Source: Phallus indusiatus (taxonomy: Eukaryota; Basidiomycota; Agaricomycetes; Phallales; Phallaceae). From it: 64,000 bases of DNA. The DNA is taken from assembly GCA_027605045.1 (NCBI GenBank), contig JAQFWX010000029.1, forward strand, positions 488,815-552,814, written 5' to 3'. Of this stretch, positions 21,717-33,793 are shown piece after piece. The notes beneath the pieces are model-generated. The model did no database searches and was not told where the DNA came from. It worked only from the letters and a program-made list of their open reading frames with translations. The position numbers were made by a program, and so were the translations under genes. Each line of letters opens with the position of its first letter. The stretch's first letter is position 1.

Positions 21717-22691
21717 TCATTCCAACTTCTCTGTCAAAAACCCACTCAAAACTTCAATGTACCTCTCGCGCTCCTCCCAGAAAGGCATATGACTAGACCC
21801 TTCGAAACGAACCCACTTGCACTTGTTTATATTGTAGAAAAACGGAGCGCAAACGTAATCTTGCGCGATATCATCACGTCCGTTTACAACAAGCGTAGTC
21901 GCTTTCACATTATGGAGTCTGCCGATGCTGGTCCAATCGTCGAGAAGCCTTTTGAGGAGGTGAATCAGAAACACATTAAATTCATAAGAAGTACAACCGA
22001 GTACATACGATGAGCTTGTAACGGAAGTATCACCATCTGGACCAAAAATAGCCTCGAATGTCTCGGTGTATTCTGCTGGCAACGGCTTCACAGTGCATCC
22101 ATGCTTGGCATGGAACACCTTCAGCGCTTCGTAGTACCTCGCTGGATCCTTCATCCCAATTTTTATACCTTCTACAACATCTGCAGGAAATTTTTCCAGA
22201 AGTTGCATCGTGGATTTCCCCCACAAAGCCGTTGACGGCAGGGTATTCGCAAGAACCAAACGTTTGAGACCGGGATTCTGCTTTTGAATAGCGTATTCGA
22301 CACTGACGCAGCCTCCCCACGAATGACCGTAAACGTTGAATGAATCTTCAATGCCGAAATAGCGGATGAGATTGTCCAACTCGTCCACGAATAGCTCTAT
22401 AGCCCAGAACTCGGAGGGTTTCTCTCTCAGATGGGTCGATCGTCCATTCCCTAGTTGATCGTAGAATATGATGGGAATTGAAGCAACCTTAACAGCGTCT
22501 GCGTGCGGAAAGAGGTAATTGCAAATAAGACCAGGTCCACCATGAACAATTATGAGAGGATCTTGAGTACGGCCTTCCATAGTACCGTACAGCTTGTAAT
22601 ACGTCTGGAACTTTTCACCCTGGTAGGTGAAAGGAATGTGCCCTTCTATGTACGTGCCAAATGCATCTTCTTTAGTGACCATTTGCACCAT
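21717..22691 (-). CDS. proline iminopeptidase-like alpha/beta hydrolase (S33)
   Basis: A single exon of 324 residues, the usual length of the proline iminopeptidase / L-amino-acid amidase family. These cytosolic serine hydrolases release N-terminal residues, often proline, from peptides or act on amino-acid amides. The oxyanion motif HGGPG is at 50-54, the nucleophile elbow GHSWGG at 122-127 with Ser124, the acid in NGRDD at Asp274, and the base in SSHMPFWE at His301, all in the expected order. YDQLGNGRS (78-86) is the conserved strand-turn before the elbow. No signal peptide or membrane segment is seen. The start could be Met1 or Met4; Met1 is kept as the first ATG. The copy looks intact, with no intron. 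Confidence 0.87.
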   Translation of the reverse strand: MVQMVTKEDAFGTYIEGHIPFTYQGEKFQTYYKLYGTMEGRTQDPLIIVHGGPGLICNYLFPHADAVKVASIPIIFYDQLGNGRSTHLREKPSEFWAIELFVDELDNLIRYFGIEDSFNVYGHSWGGCVSVEYAIQKQNPGLKRLVLANTLPSTALWGKSTMQLLEKFPADVVEGIKIGMKDPARYYEALKVFHAKHGCTVKPLPAEYTETFEAIFGPDGDTSVTSSSYVLGCTSYEFNVFLIHLLKRLLDDWTSIGRLHNVKATTLVVNGRDDIAQDYVCAPFFYNINKCKWVRFEGSSHMPFWEERERYIEVLSGFLTEKLE

Positions 22692-24832
22692 CTTGATGTT
22701 GCGGTAATCGAGGTCGAGATCGATGGATTTTTATCGTATCGGGCATTGTCTCCCTGACAGTCGGTTTGAGAGAGCGGCTAATACCAATATTCAAAGTGTT
22801 GGACCTGTCGGAATTCAAATTTGAATATTATATGCCGACTAATGCCGGTGAGCGCTTGTGCAGATTGAGGCCATGTCGTCACCTTCCGAACTCTCCGTTG
22901 TGAATCGTGTTGGCGTATTGGAAACAGAGTACGAAAACGATTAAACAAAAAGAACCAAACTAACCCAAAACATGGTCATAAGGTCATGCATACCATAGAT
23001 TGCCCATTACGTTTGGCAAAAAGGGTTCGGGTTGAACGGTATGGAGCAGTTTTTTTTGGTTTTACGTCTTTTGTTTAAATTTCATTTTTAGAAAATTTTC
23101 GGAGAGACATCTTCACAGTTTGACATTGTACTTTGCAGCAAGTAGTAGGTTGCTTAATGGGCTGTGGGTCTGTGGCGGCCCGATGTCCGTGACTTATGTA
23201 ATCACTTTTGCATTGCTCGCCACAGGCTTTGACGTCAGGACATGTAAACGGACGATATACGCTCAAGTCGCAGTTTAATCTGGCGTTTCGAAAAGTGAAC
23301 AAATTTGAGCCAGGCCGTTGAATGTTGCGGCTTATGAATACCACCGAATCGCTGCGTGCACCTTACTGCCACGTTTTTTTACGGAACAAAAAAAGGTTAC
23401 TTTAACACTTTATGATCGAATATTGAATAACCAAGGCTTTTTCAGACAGATACAACTCAACCAGAACCAGGCTTTGATTCTTGTTGAAAAACCAATTCAT
23501 CGGCATTATGGATCATCCTGTATTAAAGATCGAACTAAGGACGATAATATGTGTTTATCCGCCATCATTACGCATATCGAGATCACCCCCGGAAGCTGGC
23601 GTGAGTTCATATCTCGAGTGAGAGAGGGAAGTTGGGAGTGAAGTCATACAGGCCAGGGAAGTCTGAGCAGGCCTTGTGCAGACACGCGAAGTCTCAAACT
23701 TTATCCGTGCCAACAACGGTTTCGCGTTTGGTCCAGGTCACCGTCGGAGATGCGACAGGCAGGCCAGTCTCGGCTAAACATTGCCGTTCTTCCCGCCGAT
23801 CTTCACCCTTCTTTACCTCTTGTTGCAATCACAGCAACTAACGGCCACATCTGTCAAAATGATAGTAAATCTTCGCAATCAAATCAGGCAAAAAATTAGG
23901 TTTCAACGCAATGAAGGCCTATCCTCCGCACCGTGTAAAAACAACGTCGGCGAGTGTGATGCAGCTACACTCCTCGTGCGCACTCAATATCCAATGCTAT
24001 TCGCCTTGTTTTTGTTAGCCAGGACAAAGGCAGTGATGTGCCATGTGGCCGGTTTGTTCTGCACTGCGTCGGAGTGACTCCGCGTGACAAAACGTGTTGG
24101 AAATGCTACCGTCACCTTCGGATTGGTTCGAAACTGTACGCCGATATCTGCGTTCCGATCTCTGTCCTGTTTCGCAGGTCAAACCGTTGAAGCTCTTCAG
24201 ATTCTGCTTTACATAGGTGTCAAAGTTTCTCGTTTGAAATTGTAACAAGTGAACAATCCAACATGATACATTTGTATATTCAAGTTGGGCCCTGGAGGTG
24301 TCATCCCTTGGAGGCTTGGACTAAGTCCATCCCGCGGTACATATTTCTTGACCCACCGAGGAGTGATTCGCATCTGCTTTAGATGGCATGCAGTATCCTA
24401 GAATCTAAATAACCTCGTGGTGCCCGAGAAAGTCCCAGAGGCTCAGCCTACAAACGCGGTATGTCGTCTGAAGCACTTGCCCTGATCGCTGATGCCCGCT
24501 GCCGGCGTCACGTCTCCTGTCTCTATCAAAAAATGCACAACGACAAATGGAGTAATTAGGTCCGCAGATTTCTTTCAATGGTTCCGGAAATTATCTCCGC
24601 GGCGTATGTAGCATGGGGCAAGATTTATAGCCATCTATCACAATAATTATGCATCTCGGAATTCCGCAACTGACGTTTTGATGATAGCAAATTGTACCTA
24701 AGCCGGTTTATCATGGTCTCCGACGATGTCAAGTGCCCACGATCTAAATATACCCTCCGTTCTGCCGATCCTTTAACCTTATTTCGTTTTTTATATAAAC
24801 AATATAAACTCGGACCTTTCAGCAGGATTTTC
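22692..24832. other. 2.1 kb gene-poor interval
   Basis: Several short open frames exist on both strands, but none shows a motif, clean splice pair or codon pattern like the neighbours. The end probably contains the promoter of the first membrane-protein copy, including TATAAAC at 24803-24809. Confidence 0.5.
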
Positions 24833-26246
24833 ATGTTAATGCCTAGTCTTGCAAACGTTAGTGTTACTGCTGTACTACCACTTGCGGATTCCTCACTCCG
24901 GGAAGCTTCAACTTCTTACGTTGCATCCCTAATCCAAGGTCATTTTCAAATCTATTATTGATTTCACTCAATTTTGAATCTCATATCTAGCTTCTACCGG
25001 CGCACTTTTGATGTGGGATGTGATAATTACATATGACCAAGAAATTGAATTGATTTGGAGGTCAACATAGTTTCCACGATTGTTGTTCCTTTTTTTCAAA
25101 TCTGTTTCAGAACTCCACGCTCTGTGGTTAATTATTTCTTTTTTATTATTCGATACCTAGCCTTAGGCATATCAATGTAAGCGAATATGCTTTGGTATAA
25201 ATATCAGAAATTGACGAGCATTTATATAGAACGTCAATCATCATAAGCAGAAGTAGCTTCACGACAAAAGATAATGTTTGTATTGTCTATACGTGGTTTT
25301 CTACAATGGCGACCTGCTTATTGATAAGCAGCATGGATGCATTTCTTGTCTATCGAGGTATGCGTCATGGTTTTACACATATCCTTGCTCTCAGCAAATT
25401 CAGCGTTCGCCTTTTACGAAAGGGATCGAAAAGTTCTAGCTGGTTTAGTCACTCTCTGGCTACTGAATAACGGAACATTTTTCGGCCTTTCTCTCATGTT
25501 TTGTTTGAAATCACCACTTGTCAACGCCGATACGATTTTTGCCCATAATGTCTTCGGAGAATGCACCGCTGTAAATCTTCCTAGGTTTACTCATGATTTT
25601 TGGTGAGAATCCTGCAGTGTCAAAAGGTGTCATCATTAAATCAACATATTAGGATATCGGAGATAATTTTCCAAATTGTTCTTTTCTTCGTAGTTTTCGT
25701 AAGGTAGCAGTTTCCACATTTTCATCTTAGGCCTTGAACTGAAAGCACCGGAGGTTTATTAGGGTTACGGCTGCATCATGGAAAGAAATGGGGATATTCA
25801 GTCTTTATCACATTTTTGTTCGAGATGAGCTTTGGGCGTTTCTCCATTTGTCCGGTAAGACACTCAGCCGCGTGCTATCTGACTGAATTCATTACTAAAC
25901 ACTAAACAGTGGCCTTTGTCATGTCCGCCGTTCAAACCCACTTAATTGGTCTTGCAATAATCCAGTATGTTGACCAACCGGTATCTTTAATCTCACACTG
26001 ACAAGAGACGCTGGGTTCTCAGATCAGCTATCGTCTTCGTAGGCTTAATAGTGAGATTTTTATAAACATCATTCCAAAACTTGAAGAACTGACAATATCT
26101 AGGGAAGCCGCCTAACCCTTAACTTAAGGAATTTAAAAAACTGTACTCACACTGGCAGTGAGCCCACAACCTATACAGAATGGGATATCGAGCTCTCGAG
26201 TTATCCTCTCGGACTTTCACGACTTAATTTGCTAGAAGCAGAATGA
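24833..26246 (+). CDS. DUF6533-like seven-helix membrane protein, copy A
   Basis: Ten exons: 24833-24938, 24991-25060, 25111-25176, 25230-25357, 25404-25602, 25653-25703, 25754-25854, 25910-25964, 26023-26050 and 26103-26246. All phases fit and give 315 residues. Exon 2 encodes ALLMWDVIITYDQEIELIW and exon 3 RSVVNYFFFIIRYLAL, the pattern of fungal DUF6533 proteins. About seven hydrophobic helices can be counted. Landmarks shared by all copies: AFYERDRK before helix 4, FGEC in the loop after it, VRDELW before helix 6, and GSRLTLNLRNL opening the cytoplasmic tail. Function is unknown; a receptor-like or sensor role is only a guess from topology. TATAAAC lies at 24803-24809. The start is at 24833 or, in frame, 24839. 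Confidence 0.8.
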
Positions 26247-27347
26247 TGTGGTGCAGGCATGGACACATTGAACTTTCACAACGAACATTGCAAAAACATT
26301 CATAATTTATTAGAATATATATTCGGATGCAATTTGTAGCGTAGGACTCTTTTGTTACTTTAGCTGATAATCTTAATTCATTTTTACTACGAATCCAGTC
26401 TTGTTGATGTCTGTCACGGTTATCAGAATGAATCGTATATGCACCTCTTAATCTCCGATACATGAGGAGCAATTCGGATAATTATGCTTTCGTATGAAAT
26501 ATAAAACTAGCTGAATTACAGTTTTTTATATAGCGACAAAGTTGCTAATGTGTCCAAGGAACGAGGCTAAACCGATTTTACAGGTATAGTAACTGTTAGG
26601 CAAACATGAGTAAATCTACGCAAAATTAGAAGTTGAAAGCAAGTTAGAAGAAAAACTTATCAGGAAAGAAAGGCAAGAGTCAAAGATCAATCTGATTCAA
26701 TCATGCATATGCAGTCCATGAACCGGACTTCTCGGACAATTCCCGATTCTCAATTCACATCATTTCGGATTAACTTTGCTGAAGTATGTAGCGGGCAGAC
26801 CTTGCGGAAGATGTAAGGTAGGGATGAATGTCAATGAACTGAACGACTCCACTTCGCGTAATGTAATGATTTCATATACCAAGCGCTTTGCGCTTAACCG
26901 TGGAGGCTGGATCCGTATTTTTAGACGGATGGGCCCCTTCATTATGCGAAATCCAAATCTGAACAACAAAGAAACGTCGCATATGCGTGATATTGAGGTG
27001 GAGCTCAGAATTTCGTCGTGGAAACCTATCTTGTTCGTATTTGGCTGAAGCTTAGCCTTTAACACAACAGCTAAGGGCTCTTTACACTTGCCTTCTATCT
27101 TGTGCTGGCCTTCTTACAGCCCTTTTCAGATTGCACGCCAAAGAAGGTTTAAAAAACCCGCGCTGGAAGTATGATATGAAATTCCAGTGTTGTCTTGGAC
27201 GACTCTCGATTCAGACAATCCTACCATATTGAATATTCAAATGCCTATCATGTTTCCGGAATCTGAGCGCTCATAATCTTGCATCCTAGTTGGCTATAAA
27301 TTAAGCAGCTTCATTATGATCACGGTCTCTCAAATTTGACTAGCTGC
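26247..27347. other. spacer between copies A and B
   Basis: No gene recognised. TATAAAT at 27295-27301, 53 bp before the copy B start, is a good TATA box. Open frames around 26760-27065 lack support. Confidence 0.5.
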
Positions 27348-28757
27348 ATGAACGTGAATCGGGACCTTGCTGTCTCCCCCGTCTTTGCGGAGTCTTACCC
27401 TTCGTATTATCTAGGCCAAGGTCGTCTCCTGTAGAATCACTACATAATCAATCAGTTATTGATGTCTTATCAGCTTCGGTCGCTAGCCTTTTGATATGGG
27501 ATACGATAATAACTTATGATCAAGAAGTCGAACTAATCTGGAAGTAAGCGTTGCTATTATCCACAACATCCATTAGACAGTTGATATTCCATTCGATGAT
27601 TGGGTTTTTAGATCTCAACACTGTGTTGTAAATTATCTCTTCTTTATGATTCGGTATTTATCTTTGATCATATCAATGTAAATATATGTTCATCCTTCTC
27701 TTGCGCGATTTGAGTCACTGACCGGTGGTTATCTAGATCGACTGTTATAATGACACAAAGCCACTTTCAACGAGAAAATATTTGTCGTGTCTATACATAC
27801 CTTCTTTCGTTAGGCAGCGTGATTTTGATAAGTTGCGTTGACGTCCTACTCGTTTATCGGGGTACGTTTACTGTTTAGACTATTCTTTTTGACATACTAT
27901 CTTTACCTTAGTAAATTGAGTCTTCGCTTTTTACGAGAGAAACCGAAAAGTTTTAATCGGACTAGTCATTCTCTGGGTTTTGAATAGCGCAGCCTTCCTG
28001 GGTTTCTCAATCATATATTCCATGAAGTTTCCGGTCGCTCACTCCGCTGTCTTTGTACAAGGCGTTATTGGAGAATGCCGTATGGCAGGCGTTCCCGTCT
28101 TCGAACGTGACATATGGTAGTACTTGCAGACCTCTGCCCGAATTCTGATCAATTCTTAATCTTTCAGGATATCTGAGTTAATTTTCCACAGTATCCTTCT
28201 CACATTGGTCATAGTAAGGTACCGTGTTTCATATACTTACATATCTGTTATGGAACTGAAAGTACCCGAGGTTCATCAAGTTAACCATTGCTTCCTGGAG
28301 AGTACTGGGTATATCGTACATTTGTTACATTTTTATTCGAGACGGATTTTGGGTTTTCATCCATCTTTTTGGTTAGTACAATGTTGGAAAATTGAACACA
28401 GTTTGACGTCCCTTAAAGTGGTTTTTGTCGCTTCCTTCCTTCAAACCACTGGTCTAATGATAATGATGTGTGTACCAGTAACTTGCATGTAGCCCCCTGT
28501 TTCTCTAAAGTACTGACGAGAAGCACCTCAGTCCGGCCGTTGTACTTGTTGGAATGACAGTAAGATTTAAAATATTCACCGATCATCATTGACGCAACTC
28601 TTACTAACCATAACCATAACAACTAAAGGGAAGTCGTCTAACTCTCAACTTGAGGAGTTTAAGAAATGGCTCGGATACCGACTCACCTAATTACATTCAC
28701 TGGATGGGCAGAAAAATATTATTTGATACTATAAGCGAACCTAATAGTGTTATGTAA
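27348..28757 (+). CDS. DUF6533-like seven-helix membrane protein, copy B
   Basis: Ten exons: 27348-27420, 27474-27543, 27612-27677, 27737-27861, 27921-28116, 28168-28218, 28271-28371, 28419-28467, 28532-28559 and 28629-28757, giving 295 residues in frame. Exons 2, 3, 6, 7 and 9 are 70, 66, 51, 101 and 28 nt, exactly as in copies A and C. Motifs: SLLIWDTIITYDQEVELIW, VVNYLFFMIRYLSL, VFAFYERNRKVLIGL, IGEC, FIRDGFW and GSRLTLNLRSL. Exon 8 is two codons shorter than in copy A and uses the donor GTGTGT, the only one that keeps phase with exon 9. The tail ends NYIHWMGRKILFDTISE, close to copy G, which suggests those two are nearest relatives. Confidence 0.78.
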
Positions 28758-29528
28758 ATAGAAAACAAGTACTGGCTAATAATGATTCGAAATCAGGTCT
28801 GCTCATTGATGATTGGACCTGACGCAGACAGTGGTCGGCTTACAAGGAATAAAAGGCCGTGAAAAAAAATTAACGATACCTGGCTGAATCAATGAAATTG
28901 AAGCTCTCGCGTAAAAAAAAAAACACTCCATGTTTCGATAGGACCTCCATTTGTTCTGCCGTGAAGACGCCTGCCAAGGCCGATGTAATGGTCTCACCTC
29001 ACCGGCACTTCTAATACTCTCTCGGAATACCCTATAATTGGCGGGCATCAGCTGACGGTTCTATTTTAGTACAGCTGCCGCAAGCCTAAATTAATTGATT
29101 TAGTATCCCATCATAGTTACTCTCAGTCGCTTGAAGCATATGAAGACTCATCCGCAAAGCGAAATTTAGACTAGTATATTATAAATTCGAGCAGCGCAAC
29201 AAACGTATTTCAACAACGTCAACATGACCTCCAGGCTCCTTACTACATAATTTAGTGTATTTTTGGTCACTCGTCAATATTTTCACTGGCTGTCCTTATG
29301 TAGCGTTACGGCATAATTGCGTGATTGTTGAGTAATCTCCATGTTTGAGTAAGATAATTACTAAAAAAATGCGAATACTTGCACCACCACCAAAGCACCT
29401 TGAGACCATAACCAATCATCTCAGGACAACGGGGTTTCCGAGCGCTCACAATATCCTTCCGAACCTTGTTCTTTTATAAATTGATTCTTCATACTTTCAG
29501 CTGGCCTGTTCCACTGGCAGCAGCCAGA
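28758..29528. other. spacer between copies B and C
   Basis: No gene recognised. TATAAAT at 29475-29481 lies 54 bp before the copy C start codon. Confidence 0.5.
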
Positions 29529-30946
29529 ATGAACTCAACCGTCCCATTCCAAGTCTCGGAGCCATATGTTTCGTATTACCAAGGTCATTTGAGATTACCG
29601 CCGATTAGCTGACAGTTGTTGATTTACTTGCTAGCTCCCGCTGCCGTTCTTTTGATATGGGACACTTTGATCACCTATGATCAGGAAGTCCAGCTAGTTT
29701 GGAAGTTAGTTTATCATCTGATTCATGATATGCTGACCTTACTAGGAGTACCATTTTTCAGAGCTCAACGCGGCACCGTTAACTACCTCTTCTTTATCAT
29801 CCGATACTTAACTCTCGTCTCAGCGATGTAAGTAAATAAATACATCTTTTTTGGTTCAGTTCATAAATTAATGAATATTTCTCTAGAATGAGAGTTATTG
29901 TAGCCCAGAGCATAGTTATTACGGAAGATACTTGTCACTTCTATATGTTGTTTCTCGTAACGTGTAACACCCTGTTAATGGTCAGCATGGATGCATTATT
30001 GATCTATCGAAGTGTGTCTCATAATTTGTGCCTTGTCGATACCTTTTTCTCACTCCAAAATTCAGTCTTTGCCTTCTACGAAAGAAGTCGAAGAATGTTA
30101 GCCGGTCTAGTCTTTCTGTGGCTCTCGAATGCTGTGATACTTCTAGTCTTTTCAATCTTGTTTTGCATCGGATCTCCAATTTTCTTTACCCCGTTTTTTG
30201 TAAGTGGAAATATCTTTGGGGAATGCGTCAAATCCGACCATTATGCCCACTCATATGATACCTTGTGAGTATCATGCATTCACACGTACATATACATGAT
30301 CGGTTCTGATTAAACCACATGCACCAAGGATATCTGAAATAATATTTCATTTCATTCTTTTCTTTCTGATCGTAGGAAGGTAATGTATTCATGCCTCTCG
30401 TCTGCTCGTTGAACTCAGGTTGACATGATCATAGATTTATAAGACTAGCAATTATTGCCTGGAAAACAACGGGAATACCTGTTCTTTATTATATTTTCGT
30501 CAGGGATGGGCTCTGGGTGTTACTTCATCTTTGCGGTGAGACTATATACAGACCTCAGGAATAACAAGCTGACTGGTATTACCGACAGTGGTTTTCGTCA
30601 TTTCCTTCATTCGGGTAAACAAAACCAGTGTGACAACACTCCAGTATGTTAGCCTGAAAGTCCTTCGTTCATATATTTGGGAACTAACTTGATTCAGGAC
30701 ACTCATAGATTTAATGGGGATCACAGTAAGCCTGATCAAAAGTATTGCTCGCATCGTCAATGATGTAACTCTGACGACTTATAGGGAAGCCGCTTGATAC
30801 TCAACTTAAGGAGTCTGAGAAATAATTCCAATAGCGACCCAAGCGGGAATATACACTGGTTAGGCAACAAAATACGGCTCAGTACCCTTACTGAGTCAGT
30901 TGACAATGACAATATTGCATCCCAGAGTAACGAGCTCGTCCCGTAG
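29529..30946 (+). CDS. DUF6533-like seven-helix membrane protein, copy C
   Basis: Exons 29529-29583, 29635-29704, 29762-29827, 29887-30011, 30066-30264, 30329-30379, 30435-30535, 30589-30643, 30698-30725 and 30785-30946 give 303 residues. The N-terminal exon is the shortest of the family (MNSTVPFQVSEPYVSYYQ). Motifs: AVLLIWDTLITYDQEVQLVW, GTVNYLFFIIRYLTL, SMDALLIYR, FAFYERSRRMLAGL, FGEC, VRDGLW and GSRLILNLRSL. The tail WLGNKIRLSTLTESVDND is hydrophilic and unlike copy A. It ends 385 bp before the UNC-50 gene on the same strand. No disabling change is seen. Confidence 0.8.
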
Positions 30947-31331
30947 AAGCAAGGCTACGGCAAAAAAACTCCTTCAAAAAAAACTCCTCTCAATCAATCG
31001 CGACGGAAATGTAAAGGCTTTTTCGGTAAAAAACGATAGAGCGCATCAATGGACAAGCATGAAATACTCATATCATATGTATATGCTCGAGAGACGAGCC
31101 AATTTTGTTGTAGCATTTGATTTATCGGTTTTATATGTATTCACTCATAATTCAATCTGCATTGAAGTTTACGACAGCATTTTTCCAAATTTGAGATATA
31201 TCCGGGGGTTGCCGTTTCAGGTCCGGCAACCGGCCCCACAAGCCAGTTCAAGCTCCGTAGCACCCGTGCCGCGTGCAGTGCACGCTAACATCGACTTCAA
31301 CCAACAAACACTCAAAATAACAACGCATGTG
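30947..31331. other. spacer, probable UNC-50 promoter
   Basis: The frame of the next gene stays open upstream, so part of this may be 5' untranslated or extra N-terminal sequence. No separate gene seen. Confidence 0.45.
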
Positions 31332-32594
31332 ATGGTTTCACCTGGCGACGCTTTCCCACTATCAATGTCCACCTACTCGAACCATAACCATTCAGGTCAG
31401 ACTGGATTATCAACATCAGGACTGATCTCTTCAGTGTCGACATGGAAGCTCCCTCCGATATTCAAAAGACTACACAAGTTCCAACAAATGGTGCGTATTT
31501 GTTTCTCGTTTCTTTGCTTATTCTATGATGTTCTCAGGTTTTGATAGTTTTCATTGTTGATGTTGTAGGACTACGAAATGGCGGCGTGGCAGCTGACTTA
31601 TCTTTGTGTTGCACCAAGAAAGGTGTAAGTGCGGGGATCCCAGTCGCATTGATTCGTAGTAGCTTATGCCAATATATATTAGGTATAAGCTTCTTTATTT
31701 CCATAAGCGTATGTTCTGTGTTCTGAGTATGTTATCTCTCACGTTTTTCGTTTTAACGTCCGTGTTATTCAGAGACCAAAAACACATGGGCAAGAGACGA
31801 CCCCGCTATTCTCGTTCTCATCATTGGATGCATAGTTTGCAAGTCTTTTTCTTCCCATCATATAGCCACGCGCTAATTCTCTTCTTTGTCTTAACTAGTC
31901 GTTTCCGTCCTATGGTCAATAGTGTATACCCTTTCCCCTAACGATGCCCTGACATTAATCCTAACAATGGTCTGCCGAGACTTTCTACTATCAAGCTTCT
32001 TCGTTGCAACATTGCTATACTTTTTTGCGAATATTCTTTTTCGAATACCCGCAGCAAGGGCGGAAACGTTAGGAGCGAGACGCTCTGGCTCAGCGGCAGT
32101 GGGAGGAGGGGTACCAGGCTCTTCCGAATCAAACTACGTTGAATACGCATACGCATTTGATATAGCTATTAATGCATTCTTCCCATGCTTCCTTACTCTC
32201 GGTGTTGTGCAGCTGTTGTTGATTGCAGTGATCACACGAAGCTATTGGGTGTGCCTGTTCCTTGGGAACACGATATACCTCGTTGCGTAAGTTACTTGCC
32301 ACATTCTAAAAAGGACCATCATAGTCGAGTACTAAAGCATCTCTATCTTTTTATTCGCTAGATTTGGTCAATACATAATAGGAGTGTATTTTGGCCTGTC
32401 AAGTCTTCCTTTCCTGTACCGAACGGAAGCAGTACTCTTCCTACTACTTCCACTCATCTGTGTCTACGCGTTAACCCTGTCAGGTATAAACGTACCTAAA
32501 ATCTTCCTGGAGAAGTATTTTGGGTAGGAGATTGGTAATTGATTATTCACGATGTCCGCCCGATACCGCAGGTCTTTATCGCAACGGCCAGTGA
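31332..32594 (+). CDS. UNC-50 family membrane protein
   Basis: Exons 31332-31490, 31569-31624, 31683-31708, 31773-31838, 31899-32286, 32362-32483 and 32572-32594 give 279 residues (268 if the ATG at 31365 is used). UNC-50 proteins are multi-pass inner nuclear membrane or Golgi proteins needed for trafficking of some receptors; yeast has Gmh1. Diagnostic sequence: DYEMAAWQLTYLCVAPRKV-YKLLYFHK, QTKNTWARDDPAILVL, then VEYAYAFDIAINAFFPCFL, FLGNTIYLVAFGQYIIGVYF and a hydrophobic end. The N terminus is Ser/Pro-rich as in other fungi. The intron at 31839-31898 starts with GCAAGT, a GC-AG intron; no GT donor keeps the frame there. The last exon codes for only GLYRNGQ plus the stop and is less certain. 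Confidence 0.88.
31839..31898 (+). other. GC-AG intron in the UNC-50 gene
   Basis: The 60 nt intron begins T|GCAAGT and ends ACTAG|TC. Only this boundary restores phase 1 and reads IIGCIV-F-VSVLWSIVY. GCAAGT is the usual sequence of GC donors. Confidence 0.7.
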
Positions 32595-33119
32595 CAGCTA
32601 CCTCAATAGCAACCAAAAGGACTGAGCACACGATCTGGTGTGGGAAGGTCAGATTGGAGTAACTTATACTCGTAACTCGCTTATTTACGTTTAATCTGGG
32701 ACTGAATAGCGTATCTGATAAAGGTGTTTCTCTTATATGATTAGAAAGTCATACATCCTATTTGCTGTAGTTTTGTAATTACCCCGTCTCATTGGCTCGT
32801 AATGAATCATACCCCCATCACGACCAGCTTCCCACGGTACTGGTACCCACTAAAAACACGCAATTTCACAATAATCACGATATCTCGCACCTTTCTCTTC
32901 TTTTTCTTCTCACACATTTTCAATTATTCCCCCTGTCAAGTTTTTTAATCAAAGTGCAAGTGCGAACGGACACGAGCGTAAAAAGAGGGTAGAGCTGAGG
33001 TTATGTAATCCAGATTGAATGAATACTCTTATCAGATAAACCACACGTACGATCTTTCCATCACCACATCATCTCTTATTACCAACCCCCACTCTTCTCT
33101 CTCCTTAACTCTTCAGAAA
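32595..33119. other. spacer, BolA promoter
   Basis: Pyrimidine-rich 5' leader (CTTCTCTCTCCTTAACTCTTCAG) just before the BolA start. No gene seen. Confidence 0.5.
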
Positions 33120-33585
33120 ATGCCCATTTCTCAAAAGCTCCTTGAAGAGGCTTTGAAGAACGTCATTCCCATATCACATTTGGATATAACGGATCAATCC
33201 AGTGGATGTGGCGAGAGTTATGCTGTACTCATCGTTAGTGAGGTACGTCAGCGGTTCACAAAACACTTTGCTCTTCAAAAAAAGGGGTATCCTGACTGTT
33301 ACCTTCTATCAGGCCTTCGAAGGAAAGACAACATTGGCCCGACATCGAATGAGTATGTAGATTCCATCGTCAACGGTCTTTTTTCTTGCTAACGTGAAAA
33401 ATTCTAGTCAATGAACTTCTCAAAACGCAGATCGCCCAGATGCACGCGTTTTCGCAGGTGAACAAAAAATCAGACCACAATTATATGATCTAAACCAACT
33501 TTTGATGGATTGTTTCTTCCATTAGAAAACACTAACCCCAAAGCAATACGCTGCTGAGTTGGAAAAAGCTCGTAGTGCCAATTAA
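33120..33585 (+). CDS. BolA-like protein (BOL2 type)
   Basis: Exons 33120-33242, 33313-33352, 33408-33457 and 33526-33585 give 90 residues, typical of BolA proteins. The conserved core reads DQSSGCGESYAVLIVSE-AFEGKTTLARHRM-INELLKTQIAQMHAFSQKTLTP. The Cys in the SSGCG loop and the His after LAR/MHAF are the residues that in BolA2 proteins bind a [2Fe-2S] cluster with a monothiol glutaredoxin, which takes part in iron-dependent regulation. No mitochondrial presequence is seen, so the cytosolic BOL2 type is most likely. All junctions keep phase. The neighbours on both sides face 3' or 5' without overlap. Confidence 0.9.
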
Positions 33586-33586
33586 A

Positions 33587-33610
33587 TTGAATTTGAATTT
33601 GAATTTGAAT
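33587..33610. repeat. TTGAAT hexamer repeat, four copies
   Basis: Four perfect units right after the BolA stop codon, in its 3' untranslated region. Confidence 0.85.
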
Positions 33611-33793
33611 TCCGTACTATTAACTACATGTTTTCATTGGAATACTAGTACTTCCATACATCGATGAAAACGTGACTAAGAAACAGAAAAACACGGCAAA
33701 ACAAGAAGATTACATTATACAATAATAATAACAACAACAACAAGTGAACAACAGTATAACAAAGCGACAGCGGGAGATAACAAAAACAAAAAA

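Noticed and set aside
25763..25765. Alternative acceptor TTATTAG for exon 7 of copy A
   Set aside because: It also keeps the frame, but copies B and C show that the exon starts at RFI, nine bases earlier.
28271..28290. Suspected broken acceptor (CATCAAG) in copy B
   Set aside because: The true acceptor is CCCGAG just upstream, which gives RFIKLTIASW in frame.
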